Shown here in pieces: positions 19,225-27,782 of a stretch of DNA of 27,782 nt. Position 1 is the stretch's first letter. Every line of letters begins with the position of its first letter. Where the stretch lies: the NCBI GenBank assembly GCA_018398765.1, contig JAHBMJ010001715.1, positions 1 to 27,782 on the forward strand, read 5' to 3'. The translations under genes were made by a program, and so were the position numbers. Under the pieces are notes generated by a model that had not been told where the DNA came from, searched no databases, and saw nothing but the letters and a program-made list of their open reading frames with translations. This stretch comes from Chromera velia (taxonomy: Eukaryota; Sar; Chromeraceae).

Positions 19225-19476
19225 CACACAGAGGGAGAGAGAGAGAGAGAGAGAGAGAGACCCGGCCGTACCCCGTCCTCGTTTTGGAACAAGAGCAGAA
19301 GGATCAATTCAGAAGAAAGACAGAAGCACACACGGATTGAGAAAGGACGATTCCTATCGCTCGATCTGGAGCGTATCCGACCAAATAGATGACTACGTAA
19401 ACCTCCAACATTGCGGAAAAGGAAAACGATATGCAACAAACCAGTGGGCGGAGGAGACAGAGAACGAAAAGGCAGA
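18004..19476. other. Exon/intron-like region with conflicting strand signals and microsatellites
   Basis: Coding-looking pieces occur on both strands. On the plus strand there is a piece at 18053-18160 with GGKIIDDPIMDLIKSK and a strong GTAAGT donor at 18078, plus pyrimidine-rich acceptors before 18454 and 18586. On the minus strand there is a piece at 18465-18560 with MERMWKCKRATLHW, and another at 18918-19040 with DEILVVIFEQPVIF followed by a GCAG|GTCCTT donor. Microsatellites: GACA at ~18186-18240 and 18313-18400, GT at 18813-18880, and CA/GA at 19133-19260. I could not build one consistent gene model. Confidence 0.4.
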
Positions 19477-19776
19477 ATGGCAGAAGAACACAGAAACAAA
19501 GTGCGGAAAGAAATGGGGAGGAAGTTTCAACATGAGCAACTACAGGCAACAAAGTATGCAAGGATGGTGGCAAGGTGCAACTCTGTATGCAGAGCGGAAA
19601 AAACTGGAAAAGGGGGGTCATCAGTTGAGACGGCTGCGGTCCCTTCAGGTGCCTTCCTGCTGCCATCCGATTTGATCCCAAAGGAAGTCCCCCAGGTGTG
19701 TAACCTAGGAGGAAAGTACCGTCTTGAAGCATCGCAAGGAAGTAGGAAAAGGAAAGTCCTAACCGAGAGCACATAA
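19477..19776 (+). CDS. Possible 3' exon of an unknown plus-strand gene
   Basis: The plus strand from ATG 19477 encodes 99 residues starting MAEEHRNKVRKEMGRK and ending GSRKRKVLTEST with TAA at 19774-19776. Composition and codon choice look like real coding sequence, and an RKRK cluster could be a nuclear signal. It ends 53 bp from the stop of the minus-strand gene at 19830, a convergent arrangement. Another plus frame is also open here, and a minus-strand exon of the neighbouring gene is possible across 19600-19704, so confidence is low. Confidence 0.3.
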   Translation: MAEEHRNKVRKEMGRKFQHEQLQATKYARMVARCNSVCRAEKTGKGGSSVETAAVPSGAFLLPSDLIPKEVPQVCNLGGKYRLEASQGSRKRKVLTEST

Positions 19777-19829
19777 GCAAAACTCTGGAAAACAGCTCAT
19801 AGCTGATTGACGAACCCCAACTTGATGGA

Positions 19830-21314
19830 TCAAAAAAATGAAACCCAATTACCTGAAATGACTCTCTGTCTCGATCGACTGACCCGAAGATCTTCCACTT
19901 CGACTTTTTTCTTCTCTTCCAATTTCTCCAAACTCGCTTCAACCAACGTCCACGGGACAGAGTCTAGCCTCCGCTCTCTCATTCTGCATGGGAGCCCTAA
20001 ACGTGCAAGACCGACAGGCACAAACACAATTGAGGGTCTGTCTCTCACCCAGATGAAGTCAGGCACGTCCCCTGTCTCCATCCTTCTGGGTTGGAAAGTC
20101 CAAAAACGACGATCTGTGTGGGGGTGCCTCCTGACCCTCTGAAGAATCTTTCGTCTCTCTTCGGAGTCTTCACTATCTACCGGGGGGGGCGGCAAGGGCG
20201 GCATGAGAAAGTCTCTCTCTAACCCTTCACAAAAAATCTTCCCTCCCGTCTCTACTAACTTCGTCAAATCACCCGAGTCCCCCAACCGCCTCTGAACCTC
20301 TGAAACACCCGACAGAGCCATCCCGAGAGACAGCAATGCGCGGTTTCTTTCTTCCTGAGAAACATCCAGAGCCCCGTCTACCCCCTTCTCGACAGAGGGA
20401 ATGATCTGACTACAGATATGTGCTGCCTCTTCTGCAACTCTTTGCACCTCCCCTTCGTCATCCTTCCACAGTACACCTCTATCTAACCCCAACCCAGACA
20501 CAAACCCGCAGAGACTGGTCCACTCCTCAGCCTTTGCCTTTGGCACCCTTGCCTTCACCTCTGCCCACCACTCTCTTCTCATTGACCTCACCTTTCTGAC
20601 AACCTCCTTTGATTGTTCATCGCAAACAGAACCTCCCCGAAGCACAACGCCCACCTCGGACAAATCAGAGAGGCTCAACTGGGACAAAACGAGGTCCAAC
20701 TGACTCTGGAGAGTGCTCAGCAATGGTTCAGATGGAAGTTTGCGACACATGCGGTAATAATGCAACACTGCAAGGAGAGACGCCAAGCCGTCTCTGCCGT
20801 CTCCTCGCTGGGAGGAAGAGGAAGACGCTGCCGTCTCTTGCACTGCCATGGCAGAGAAGTGGGAGGCCATCCGTGGATGCCACCGAAAATCCTCTGCAAA
20901 GATTTTGAGGATTTTATTCCTTTCAGAAACTGTCAGGTCCTCACGAGAGGACACTATCTGGTCTGCAAGTGCATCCCAATTGTCTTCATATTTTCTTCTG
21001 TGCCACGGGTTGACACACAGAAGTGACCAGGAGAGGTCAACCAAGTCCGATGCCGGAGAGATCTGAGGGATCTGATCAAAAAGAGGGATCCTCAGGTTGC
21101 TGGAGGCACGTACCGGAAAACCCAGTCTGCTCGGCTTCTGGGAGGGAAACTCGGAGCTGCTCTCTTTGAGAGCTTGGGCGCTCTGGTGTCTGACGGAGGT
21201 CAAAGTTGCCTTGACAGGGACAGTGCATTCCGATATGAAAAAGGGTGAATGGGTCTTTGGGAATAAAAGCAAAGACCTATTTTCAGAGAGGAGAGCCAAA
21301 CCCTTTCTCCTCAT
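19830..21314 (-). CDS. Unknown ~494-residue protein with basic N-terminus, possibly organelle-targeted
   Basis: From the ATG at 21314 the frame runs 494 residues. The first ~30 (MRRKGLALLSENRSLLLF...) are basic and hydroxylated, like a mitochondrial or plastid presequence. The middle is helical and leucine-rich, for example KILKIFAEDFRWHP, LASLLAVLHYYRM and LSLSDLSEVGVVLRGG. The style recalls the helical-repeat RNA-binding proteins of apicomplexan-related organelles (RAP/HPR type), but no RAP domain is visible, so this is only a suggestion. Near the 3' end, ATTTCAG|GTAATT at 19852 could be a splice donor. An acceptor at 19705 (CTCCTAG) would continue in frame with GYTPGGLPLGSNRM, giving a longer protein. 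The intronless reading ends at 19830. Confidence 0.6.
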   Translation of the reverse strand: MRRKGLALLSENRSLLLFPKTHSPFFISECTVPVKATLTSVRHQSAQALKESSSEFPSQKPSRLGFPVRASSNLRIPLFDQIPQISPASDLVDLSWSLLCVNPWHRRKYEDNWDALADQIVSSREDLTVSERNKILKIFAEDFRWHPRMASHFSAMAVQETAASSSSSQRGDGRDGLASLLAVLHYYRMCRKLPSEPLLSTLQSQLDLVLSQLSLSDLSEVGVVLRGGSVCDEQSKEVVRKVRSMRREWWAEVKARVPKAKAEEWTSLCGFVSGLGLDRGVLWKDDEGEVQRVAEEAAHICSQIIPSVEKGVDGALDVSQEERNRALLSLGMALSGVSEVQRRLGDSGDLTKLVETGGKIFCEGLERDFLMPPLPPPPVDSEDSEERRKILQRVRRHPHTDRRFWTFQPRRMETGDVPDFIWVRDRPSIVFVPVGLARLGLPCRMRERRLDSVPWTLVEASLEKLEEKKKVEVEDLRVSRSRQRVISGNWVSFF

Positions 21315-22644
21315 TTCCCCCAAACAAATCAGGAGACGTACAGTGACAAAGAAGGAGACGGAACTGAAGCTAGGGACACGCGCGCGGATACGAGACGGGC
21401 AGATTCAGAACGACACGGGTGTAAGGAAACACCCAACCAGTCCAAAATTGGAGAAGCGTGGAACAAGCAGACTCCAAGAAGTGTTGAGTCAAACGTCGGT
21501 GATCTGAGAGAATTGCCTGCAGGAGCCGGGGATCAAAGAGGGCTGCATGGCCGGGTTGTTTTCGATTTTGCTTGCGGCGCCGGCATAGCGCCATATGGCC
21601 GCGGGTTGTACGTTTTCGATTTTGCTTGCGGCGCCGGCATAGCGCCATATGGCGCCGGCATGCATCTTGCGGCCACGTGGTTCGGCGCGTGCATGCAGCC
21701 GCCAGCCTCTATAGCCGCTTAGCTGCCGCTAGCCGCCAGCCCGGCGGCCCCGTCCCAGCCACTATCTGCCACTGCCACGTCCCTGTACGCATACGTCGTA
21801 ATACCTCTCCAAGCTAAGTAAACGCTTGATTCAAACTAATTCAAACATTAACTACACAGAAAGTCTTAGGTTCTTCACATTACTTCTTACTATCAGCAAT
21901 TTTTTTAGATTTCCTAGCTTAAGCTAGCTAAAGCTAACCCAAGTTAGAGATAGTCAGAAATTAAACTTCTGAAAAAAATATCTGACACCTATTGACAACT
22001 GATGATGCTACTGATTGATTTTAATTTTAAGAGCAAAAACCGTTTGTTGCGGTTTACTACTGCTAGCTACCGCTCAACATTCATGCAAACAATAACTAAA
22101 TACACGTAATTTTATCTAGAAAAGAGAAGATTAAGATTGTAGAAATAGAAAATATTCATTTTGAAATACCATTAAATGGTAGTCCACCCGGGAGCGTAGC
22201 GCTTTAACTGCATGCCAATGGGGTTTGACATCCTCTAACTAACTATAAAGATCAAAACACATGTATACAGACTAATTAAAATAAAATATAATCCTATATC
22301 ACACGGCTATGTGAAACAATTAGAATTCAACAATTAGTAAGAATTCAAGAATTAAACAAAGAAAACAAAAGTTTTTAATCCCTTAAGAAAACATAAAAGC
22401 AAAAAAATAAGCAAGAAGATCAAATAAGACCTGTAAATGTCAGTAGAGACGCAAAACAATGTACGTCGCTTCTAGTTATTTTATTAAGATAACGAATTAG
22501 AGTAAAGGCATACAAGCATACACAAACTGACGACAACATCTAGGACAACATACGACAAAACAAGTCCTCAAAAGATGTTACGCTCCGGGTCTTTACTGGC
22601 CGTGCTCGGTAAAAACTGTTTTTGGAGCTGTACATAATTAACTG
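21315..22644. other. Intergenic interval: short GC-rich island, then AT-rich DNA
   Basis: The interval starts as the 5' flank of the minus-strand gene. A GC-rich island at ~21550-21780 carries a 54-bp tandem duplication. From 21800 to 22560 the DNA is AT-rich without a recognisable gene, and the 3' UTR of the next minus-strand gene should lie at its right end. Confidence 0.5.
21559..21659. repeat. 54-bp tandem duplication rich in GGCGCC/CATATG palindromes
   Basis: TTTTCGATTTTGCTTGCGG begins at 21559 and again at 21613. Each copy runs through CGCCGGCATAGCGCCATATGGC. The segment is dense in self-complementary 6-mers and could form hairpins. Confidence 0.85.
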
Positions 22645-25600
22645 TTACCAGTGTCGCGCAATCTGACGGACTGGTTGCGGCGGTCTGCGAGGCTTGATTG
22701 ACGAAGAAGGAGGAGGTGAAGTCTGCGTCTGTGAAAAGTTTTGTGCGGGCACATCCAAACGCTCGCAAGCAAAGTTGTGATCCCAGATGTGGTCTCCTAC
22801 CGGCATCCTGGTATATGTGTGGAAGGGCTGTCTCTTCAGAGATCGCATCGCCGAGGCCCGTCCCGGCGGTTGCCGTTTTCTTTTTACGGCCTGCTCAGCT
22901 GCCAGCTGCACTCTGTCTTTCACCCACTGCTGCTGCTCCGTCAACAACTCTGGAATGTCCTTGCCCAACAGCTTTTTATATCTGCAAAAGAAAGCACAAG
23001 GAAGGATTGCAACGAACCAAATCATCCGTCCAACACTTCTTGTCGCGGAGTTCTATTGAGGGTAATGAAAGGGATTTGAAGTCGTGGAAACGCAGAAAAT
23101 GCCTTCGCGGCCTCGAGCAAAGGAAGAACACGGTATTGAAATGGGTATACTAACTAACTGTATTTTTGACAAAAGAGGCACACGTTTGTCTGCATGAGCT
23201 GACCTGGGTCCTCCAGAGGATTCCTTCAAACAGGTGGCTGTCCGTCTCTCCATCCGTGTGCCCGCCTGCTGCTCATCGCTGTTTCTCTCCAACCTCAATC
23301 GGAGACATTCCTGGAGCGTCATTGAATCCTGGGCAGCATGAATCCTCCTGAAATTAAGAAAGCAAAGAGGCAGAGAGAGAGTGAGGGAGGGAGAGTTCAA
23401 GAGAGGGGGGAAATGATGGGGGCATTGGACATGCACTTCCTCTTCCGATGTGAGCGCAGCTTTTGAGGCGAGCCAAAAGATCTTGATTTTTGGTCTTGAT
23501 TATTTGACCCTAGCTCCTCCTGTTGAGAGCATGAATTACGTAGCGGTTATCACAGAACGTGCAGAGCAGAAGCAAGCGAGATGACGGAATAGGAAGCCGA
23601 GACTGTTGTTGACAGTGAGCGCCAAACAGAGAATACTGAAGAGAAGAACACATACAGAAAAGAAGCTGCGTACAGTTCTTCGAGAAGCAGATCCTTCGCG
23701 ATGTCGTCCGTGTCCTGTGGGAGGTCAGGCAGCGAGCTGAGGCGGTTGGGCGCCTTCTTGTACCACAGAGGATCGCTTTCCACCAGCGCGGAGTTCTTCT
23801 TGATTGCCTCGATGAGGGCTGTGACGTCCGTCTTCAGCCTGGCCACGGCCTTCGCGGCCTCTGAAGGCACCGAAAAGGGAAGGTCGCAGTCGGCTGCGAT
23901 GGGCACGGAGGAGCGGTCGGTCCGGCCCTCGGGGTGGAACGGCGTGCGCGCACGGAGGTCTGCAAGCTCCAGCTGCATGGCAACGCAAACCACCGTTGAA
24001 AGCCACATTGGATACAGACATCGTGAGTGAATGTCTGAGATGAGAAGCTTCATCGAGATTCCAGTCTCTAAGTATGCCGCCAGGCTAAACAACGTGGCCG
24101 CATTGGACGAAGGCAGAAAAGCTCTCACAGGGCGAATTCATTTGAAATCGCAACTGTGCCAAACTCGTCCCCGAGAGCACACATTCTAATGATACAAAGC
24201 CACTCTTGCTACATCTACTCAAACCATGCAAGTGCCGATCACAGTTTTCGAATGTTCAAGTTGAAAGCACATTGAAAGTAGACTGACTGAGGGAGCGCTT
24301 GTCTGAAATCCTTTCGTTCTCTGAGCGTGTTCCTCGGCTACGTCCCTGTATGCGCAAGACAGAGAGAGAGAGAAAGAGAAAAAGGGGGTGAGCGCCTTTC
24401 AAGGAAAAGATTCTATTCGTCTCTGCTCGCGTGGCTACTTGTTCCCGGGTCGGTGGAAGGAAACCTCGAATACACACATGCTGATGCAGAGGAATGACGG
24501 CAACCATTCAGCAGAGACAGCTTGGAAACAAGAGATGAAGGAAGGATTGACGCATCTAGCAGATTATAACAAAGAGAGAAACGAACAGTCTGTCTGAGGC
24601 CGCTGCGGGCTGTTATAGTATGTGGCATGATGCTCTACTGAGGTCCAAAGTACAAGAAAGCTGATTGTTTCTCATCAGTTCGGCGGCAGGCTAGTAGGAA
24701 CCGGAGTCCCTTCCAACACTGCAGATGGATGGATGGATGCTTAAATGAGAAGTTAGAGAATGCATGGCAACGGGAGGAGCAGAGCACATGGAGGACCTGA
24801 GATGGCAATTCCAATAAGGCATGGCGGCAAGAGGACATGTAAAAGGGATCAGGCAAAGGTTACGACAGACAGACAAACAGGCAGGCAGACAGACAGAGAG
24901 ACAGATAAAGTCACTAACTGACAGGCGAATCTTCAATTCCCTCTCCTTCTGCAGTTGGCTTGCGAGCATCTTCTTGAACGCCGGCTTTTTGTCGTTCGTC
25001 ACGTCCTGCATTCACGGATTATCATTATTTGTATGGTCTCAATTGTAATTCTGATGATGCGTTGTTACTTTGAGTGAGACTGGGTACAGCAAAGCATGCT
25101 CCTGGCCTCCCGAAATAGCCACAGAGAAAGGGAAAGGGGATGACAGGAAAGAAGGGCAATGAACGGGATAAAGGCACGCACTCTCTTTCATTTCGTTCCC
25201 ATGCAGAACCTTTCGTGTGATGTTCGTCTGCTGTTTTGCCGTCAAAGAGAGAGAGGGATCTTCAGGATTTTGATTTACCGGAAAGATCGATCAGGTAAAA
25301 AAAAGTCTGCGCTGATTCTGTAATCCCTCCCGACCGGCGGCTGACCATGAGGGTCCCTGCAATCTCGTGCAGCTCCAGCCACTGAAGGAAGTCCTCGTCG
25401 TTCAGTTTGGCCCTCTCCTCTAGGGAGAGTTTAAGATCCGGGACGGGAAGGCTGCGGGGGAGTTTGCTGACAATCTGGTCGATCTCCTCCTGCAAGAAAA
25501 GAGAAATTGCATGCATTCACCTATTATTATATCTGTCTATAAAATGCATGCACAATCTGGTCGATCTCCTCCTGCAAAATGAAGGCAGAAAGGGAAGAAC

Positions 25601-26934
25601 GTGGAGCACCAGAAACCAGTTTGGATGTCACCCTGCTGTCCTTCTGTGCAACATTCATGGGTCCATTCGAATTTATTCACTTGCTCGCTCGTTCTTCATC
25701 CAGTCGGTGTAATGAGAGGGGTCTGTTCTTTCTCGAAAAAGCGGAATGCATGAATCAGAAAGGCCCTGCTGCGTACTAGAGCAGCCAACACGCAAAAAGA
25801 GATGGGTTTGCGTTCCTGATACGCCCCACAGGCACACAGACAGCTATCCACTCCAGAGCTCTTGCAGAGAAGAGGACCAACTGACCCTAGAGGGGTCCCT
25901 CTCCCTTTGCCAATTCAGCAGAGCGTTTGCAAGCCCTATGCGCACAGCGAGAGCCTCCTCGATCTCTTTGTGCATGTCTCCCAGAAGCAGTTTGAGAGAA
26001 GCCCACTCCCTATTAGAGGAGCCAGAGGAAGACAGGGAGACAGCGCCTGACTGTTCGCCGGGTATTCTCCGTCTCTGTCTGTCCACCTGAGCGGCCACGG
26101 CCTCGATCTCCTCGAAGGTCCAAGCCTGCAGTTCATGCGTGAGAGAGACATAGACTAGGTGTGTGTCGTGACTTGGGTGTGTTTGGGTACCTGCTGCCAT
26201 GCGATACAGCACAGGCTGAATGCAAAAGTGGAGTTATGCAGAGACAGTCAAAGCTGTTGAAGTAGATCATGGGCTCAAAACAATTGAGGACTTCAGCAAA
26301 GCAGAAAGGCAGAATGCACGGGGAGAAACCACAAGCACTCTTGAAGAGCCTGATTCGCCTGGACTTTCTGACCTTTTCCCATTTGGTTTTTGCTTTCTCC
26401 TTCTGTTTCTTCAAGAACTCCGCTCTGCACTCACACGGGCGTATCAATGCAATCATCCATCTTCACGAATTCATAGAAAGCCATCTCTTTTTTAATCCTG
26501 CCACCAAATTGACCTTCCACTGACTTTCATGCGAGGGCAACCACTTCATCAGATGCGACACTCATGTACAGATAGACATGATATGTATGAGTAGAGTCAC
26601 GGTTCGGAAGCCAGCCAGCCAGGCAACACACGAATGCAGCACAGAGAAGTGAATCAGCACCTACCGACCATAACCACCCATCCAGACTAGCGCCTGTGTC
26701 CGGATTCTGCTGAAAACTGAACACCTTGCACTATCACACGAAAAATCTGTTGACCTATCAATCCACTCATTCACCCCCCGATTTATCCACCCACCCACCC
26801 ACCCCAGGCTCTCTTTGTCTCTGTCCTGGCTGTGTGGGCCTGTGGCGATTCTGCAGTCTCTGATTGCCCTGAGGATGTCCACAGCAGCCAGGTCCAGAGT
26901 GGCACGCAGAGAGCACGCGTAGAAGGGGTACATC
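22645..26934 (-). CDS. Unknown charged helical protein, nine exons seen, 5' end unresolved
   Basis: The exons, 5' to 3' on the minus strand, are 26934-26803, 26424-26373, 26125-25886, 25489-25346, 25005-24923, 24345-24288, 23972-23656, 23347-23204 and 22981-22645. Every junction keeps phase, and the product is 501 residues from the first Met. Features include an N-terminal helix (LDLAAVDILRAIRDC), a Lys/Glu-rich helix (FLKKQKEKAKTKWEK), acidic helical segments such as EEIDQIVSKLPRS, LEERAKLNDEDFLQWLELHE and KAVARLKTDVTALIEAIKK, and a basic, proline-rich C-terminus ending RQIARHW. No known domain was recognised; a coiled-coil or cytoskeletal scaffold is possible. The first listed exon follows a pyrimidine-rich acceptor (TTTGCAG), so an upstream exon probably exists near 27070-27170 or beyond the window. 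Six of the eight introns start GTCAG. Confidence 0.72.
24864..24906. repeat. GACA microsatellite in an intron
   Basis: CAGACAGACAAACAGGCAGG-type units lie in the intron 24346-24922 of the minus-strand gene, just downstream of its GTCAGT donor. Confidence 0.9.
25471..25577. repeat. 25-bp direct duplication of an exon start and its splice acceptor
   Basis: CAATCTGGTCGATCTCCTCC plus TGCAA occurs at 25471-25495 and again at 25553-25577. The first copy is the true acceptor and first 19 nt of the exon 25489-25346. The second lies within the upstream intron. Confidence 0.9.
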
Positions 26935-27069
26935 CTGCAAACAGACAAGGAGATCGGCTGGGTGAAGCATTCAGGAGGGGTGAGGAATGCATAAGGGGGA
27001 AACGTCTTCTTTTCGTTCTCTTCATCCGTAGAGCGAGTCGGTTTCTGTTTATGAGAACTTGAGTCCACC

Positions 27070-27160
27070 TCCCCAAAACAGAAAATGAAGAGGATCTGAC
27101 TGGGTGCTTGTTCCGTAGTCTTTCTTTGTTTCTCTCCCGGTGTCATAAATGTCCTCCTCG
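27070..27160 (-). other. Possible upstream exon of the nine-exon gene
   Basis: On the minus strand this segment reads EHEEDIYDTGRETKKDYG in one frame and reaches a GGGGAG|GTGGAC donor candidate at about 27069. That frame does not match the phase needed by the next exon (26934), so either another frame, another donor or another exon is used. It directly abuts the minisatellite. Confidence 0.2.
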
Positions 27161-27596
27161 TGCTCCAGCTTTCCCTTCATCTTCCCTCTTCCTGACTGGC
27201 TGACTGGCTCCAGCTTTCCTTTCATCTTCCCTCTTCCTGACTGACTGACTGGCTCCAGCTTTCCCTTCATCTTCCCTCTTCCTGACTGACTGACTGGCTC
27301 CAGCTTTCCCTTCATCTTCCCTCTTCCTGACTGACTGACTGGCTCCAGCTTTCCTTTCATCTTCCCTCTTCCTGACTGACTGACTGGCTCCAGCTTTCCC
27401 TTCATCTTCCCTCTTCCTGACTGACTGACTGGCTCCAGCTTTCCCTTCATCTTCCCTCTGGCTCCAGCTTTCCCTTCATCTTCCCTCTTCCTGACTGACT
27501 GACTGGCTCCAGCTTTCCCTTCATCTTCCCTCTTCCTGACTGACTGACTGGCTCCAGCTTTCCCTTCATCTTCCCTCTTCCTGACTGACTGACTGA
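27161..27596. repeat. 45-bp minisatellite, about 10 units
   Basis: The unit is CTCCAGCTTTCCCTTCATCT continued by TCCCTCTTCCTGACTGACTGACTGG. Most units are 45 bp; one near 27433-27460 lacks 16 bp. The minus strand is open throughout because 45 is a multiple of three, although the short unit changes frame. Confidence 0.92.
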
Positions 27597-27782
27597 CTGG
27601 CTGACTCACTGGCTGGCTGACTGGCTGACTGGCTGGCTGACTGGCTGACTGGCTGACTGGCTGACTGGCTGGCTGACTGACTGGCTGGCTGGCTGACTGG
27701 CTGACTGGCTGACTGACTGACTGGCTGACTGGCTGACTGGCTGACTGACTGGCTGACTGACTGACTGACTGGCTGACTGGCT
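27597..27782. repeat. CTGACTGG simple repeat running off the window
   Basis: Irregular CTGACTGG/CTGG units continue to the last base. They appear to have grown from the CTGACTGACTGG tail of the adjacent minisatellite unit. Confidence 0.95.

Noticed and set aside
27161..27782. A CRISPR-like regular array at the right end
   Set aside because: Repeats are contiguous 45-bp units without unique spacers, in a eukaryotic context; this is a minisatellite.

Overview
The window is eukaryotic nuclear DNA. It holds multi-exon genes with consistent intron phases, pyrimidine-rich acceptors, many GA, GACA, TTCC and TA microsatellites, minisatellites, AT-rich intergenic DNA and short inverted-repeat transposons. 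The mixture of intron-rich genes, repeated TGCATGCA motifs and no prokaryote-like operons best fits an alveolate alga, perhaps a chromerid such as Chromera velia. That assignment is an inference from style, not from a marker gene. Layout: positions 1-521 are one arm of a terminal-inverted-repeat element, and a nearly matching, complete and inverted copy lies at 7482-8479. Between them sits a head-to-head gene pair: an intronless PP2C-type phosphatase (minus, 1039-2034) and a six-exon SAM-methyltransferase-like gene (plus, 2440-6693). The pair shares a 405-bp promoter interval containing TGCATGCA. From 9460 to 12369 lies the most striking gene, an uninterrupted 969-codon reading frame. It encodes two consecutive cassettes, each an array of 18-residue CxH-CxxC (probably zinc-binding) units followed by an HNH nuclease domain; the first array has 6 units and the second 12. 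From 12.4 to 17.8 kb the sequence is repeat-dominated: AT-rich AATAGT-type repeats, a GA tract, an identical 712-bp duplication joined across a single N (probably an assembly artefact), a possible retroelement fragment, a ~144-bp satellite and a TTCC tract. From 17.8 to 19.8 kb there are coding-looking segments on both strands that I could not resolve into one gene. A minus-strand gene at 19830-21314 encodes a ~490-residue unknown protein with a basic N-terminus. After an AT-rich gap, a minus-strand gene at 22645-26934 has nine exons that fit together in phase and encodes an unknown charged, helical protein; its 5' end is unresolved. The window ends in a 45-bp minisatellite and a CTGACTGG simple repeat that runs off the edge. 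Apart from the divergent pair, the genes look independent rather than members of one pathway. The HNH/zinc-unit gene is the best candidate for something undescribed. Secondary points are the GTCAG-type 5' splice sites, one GC-AG intron and the inverted transposon pair.
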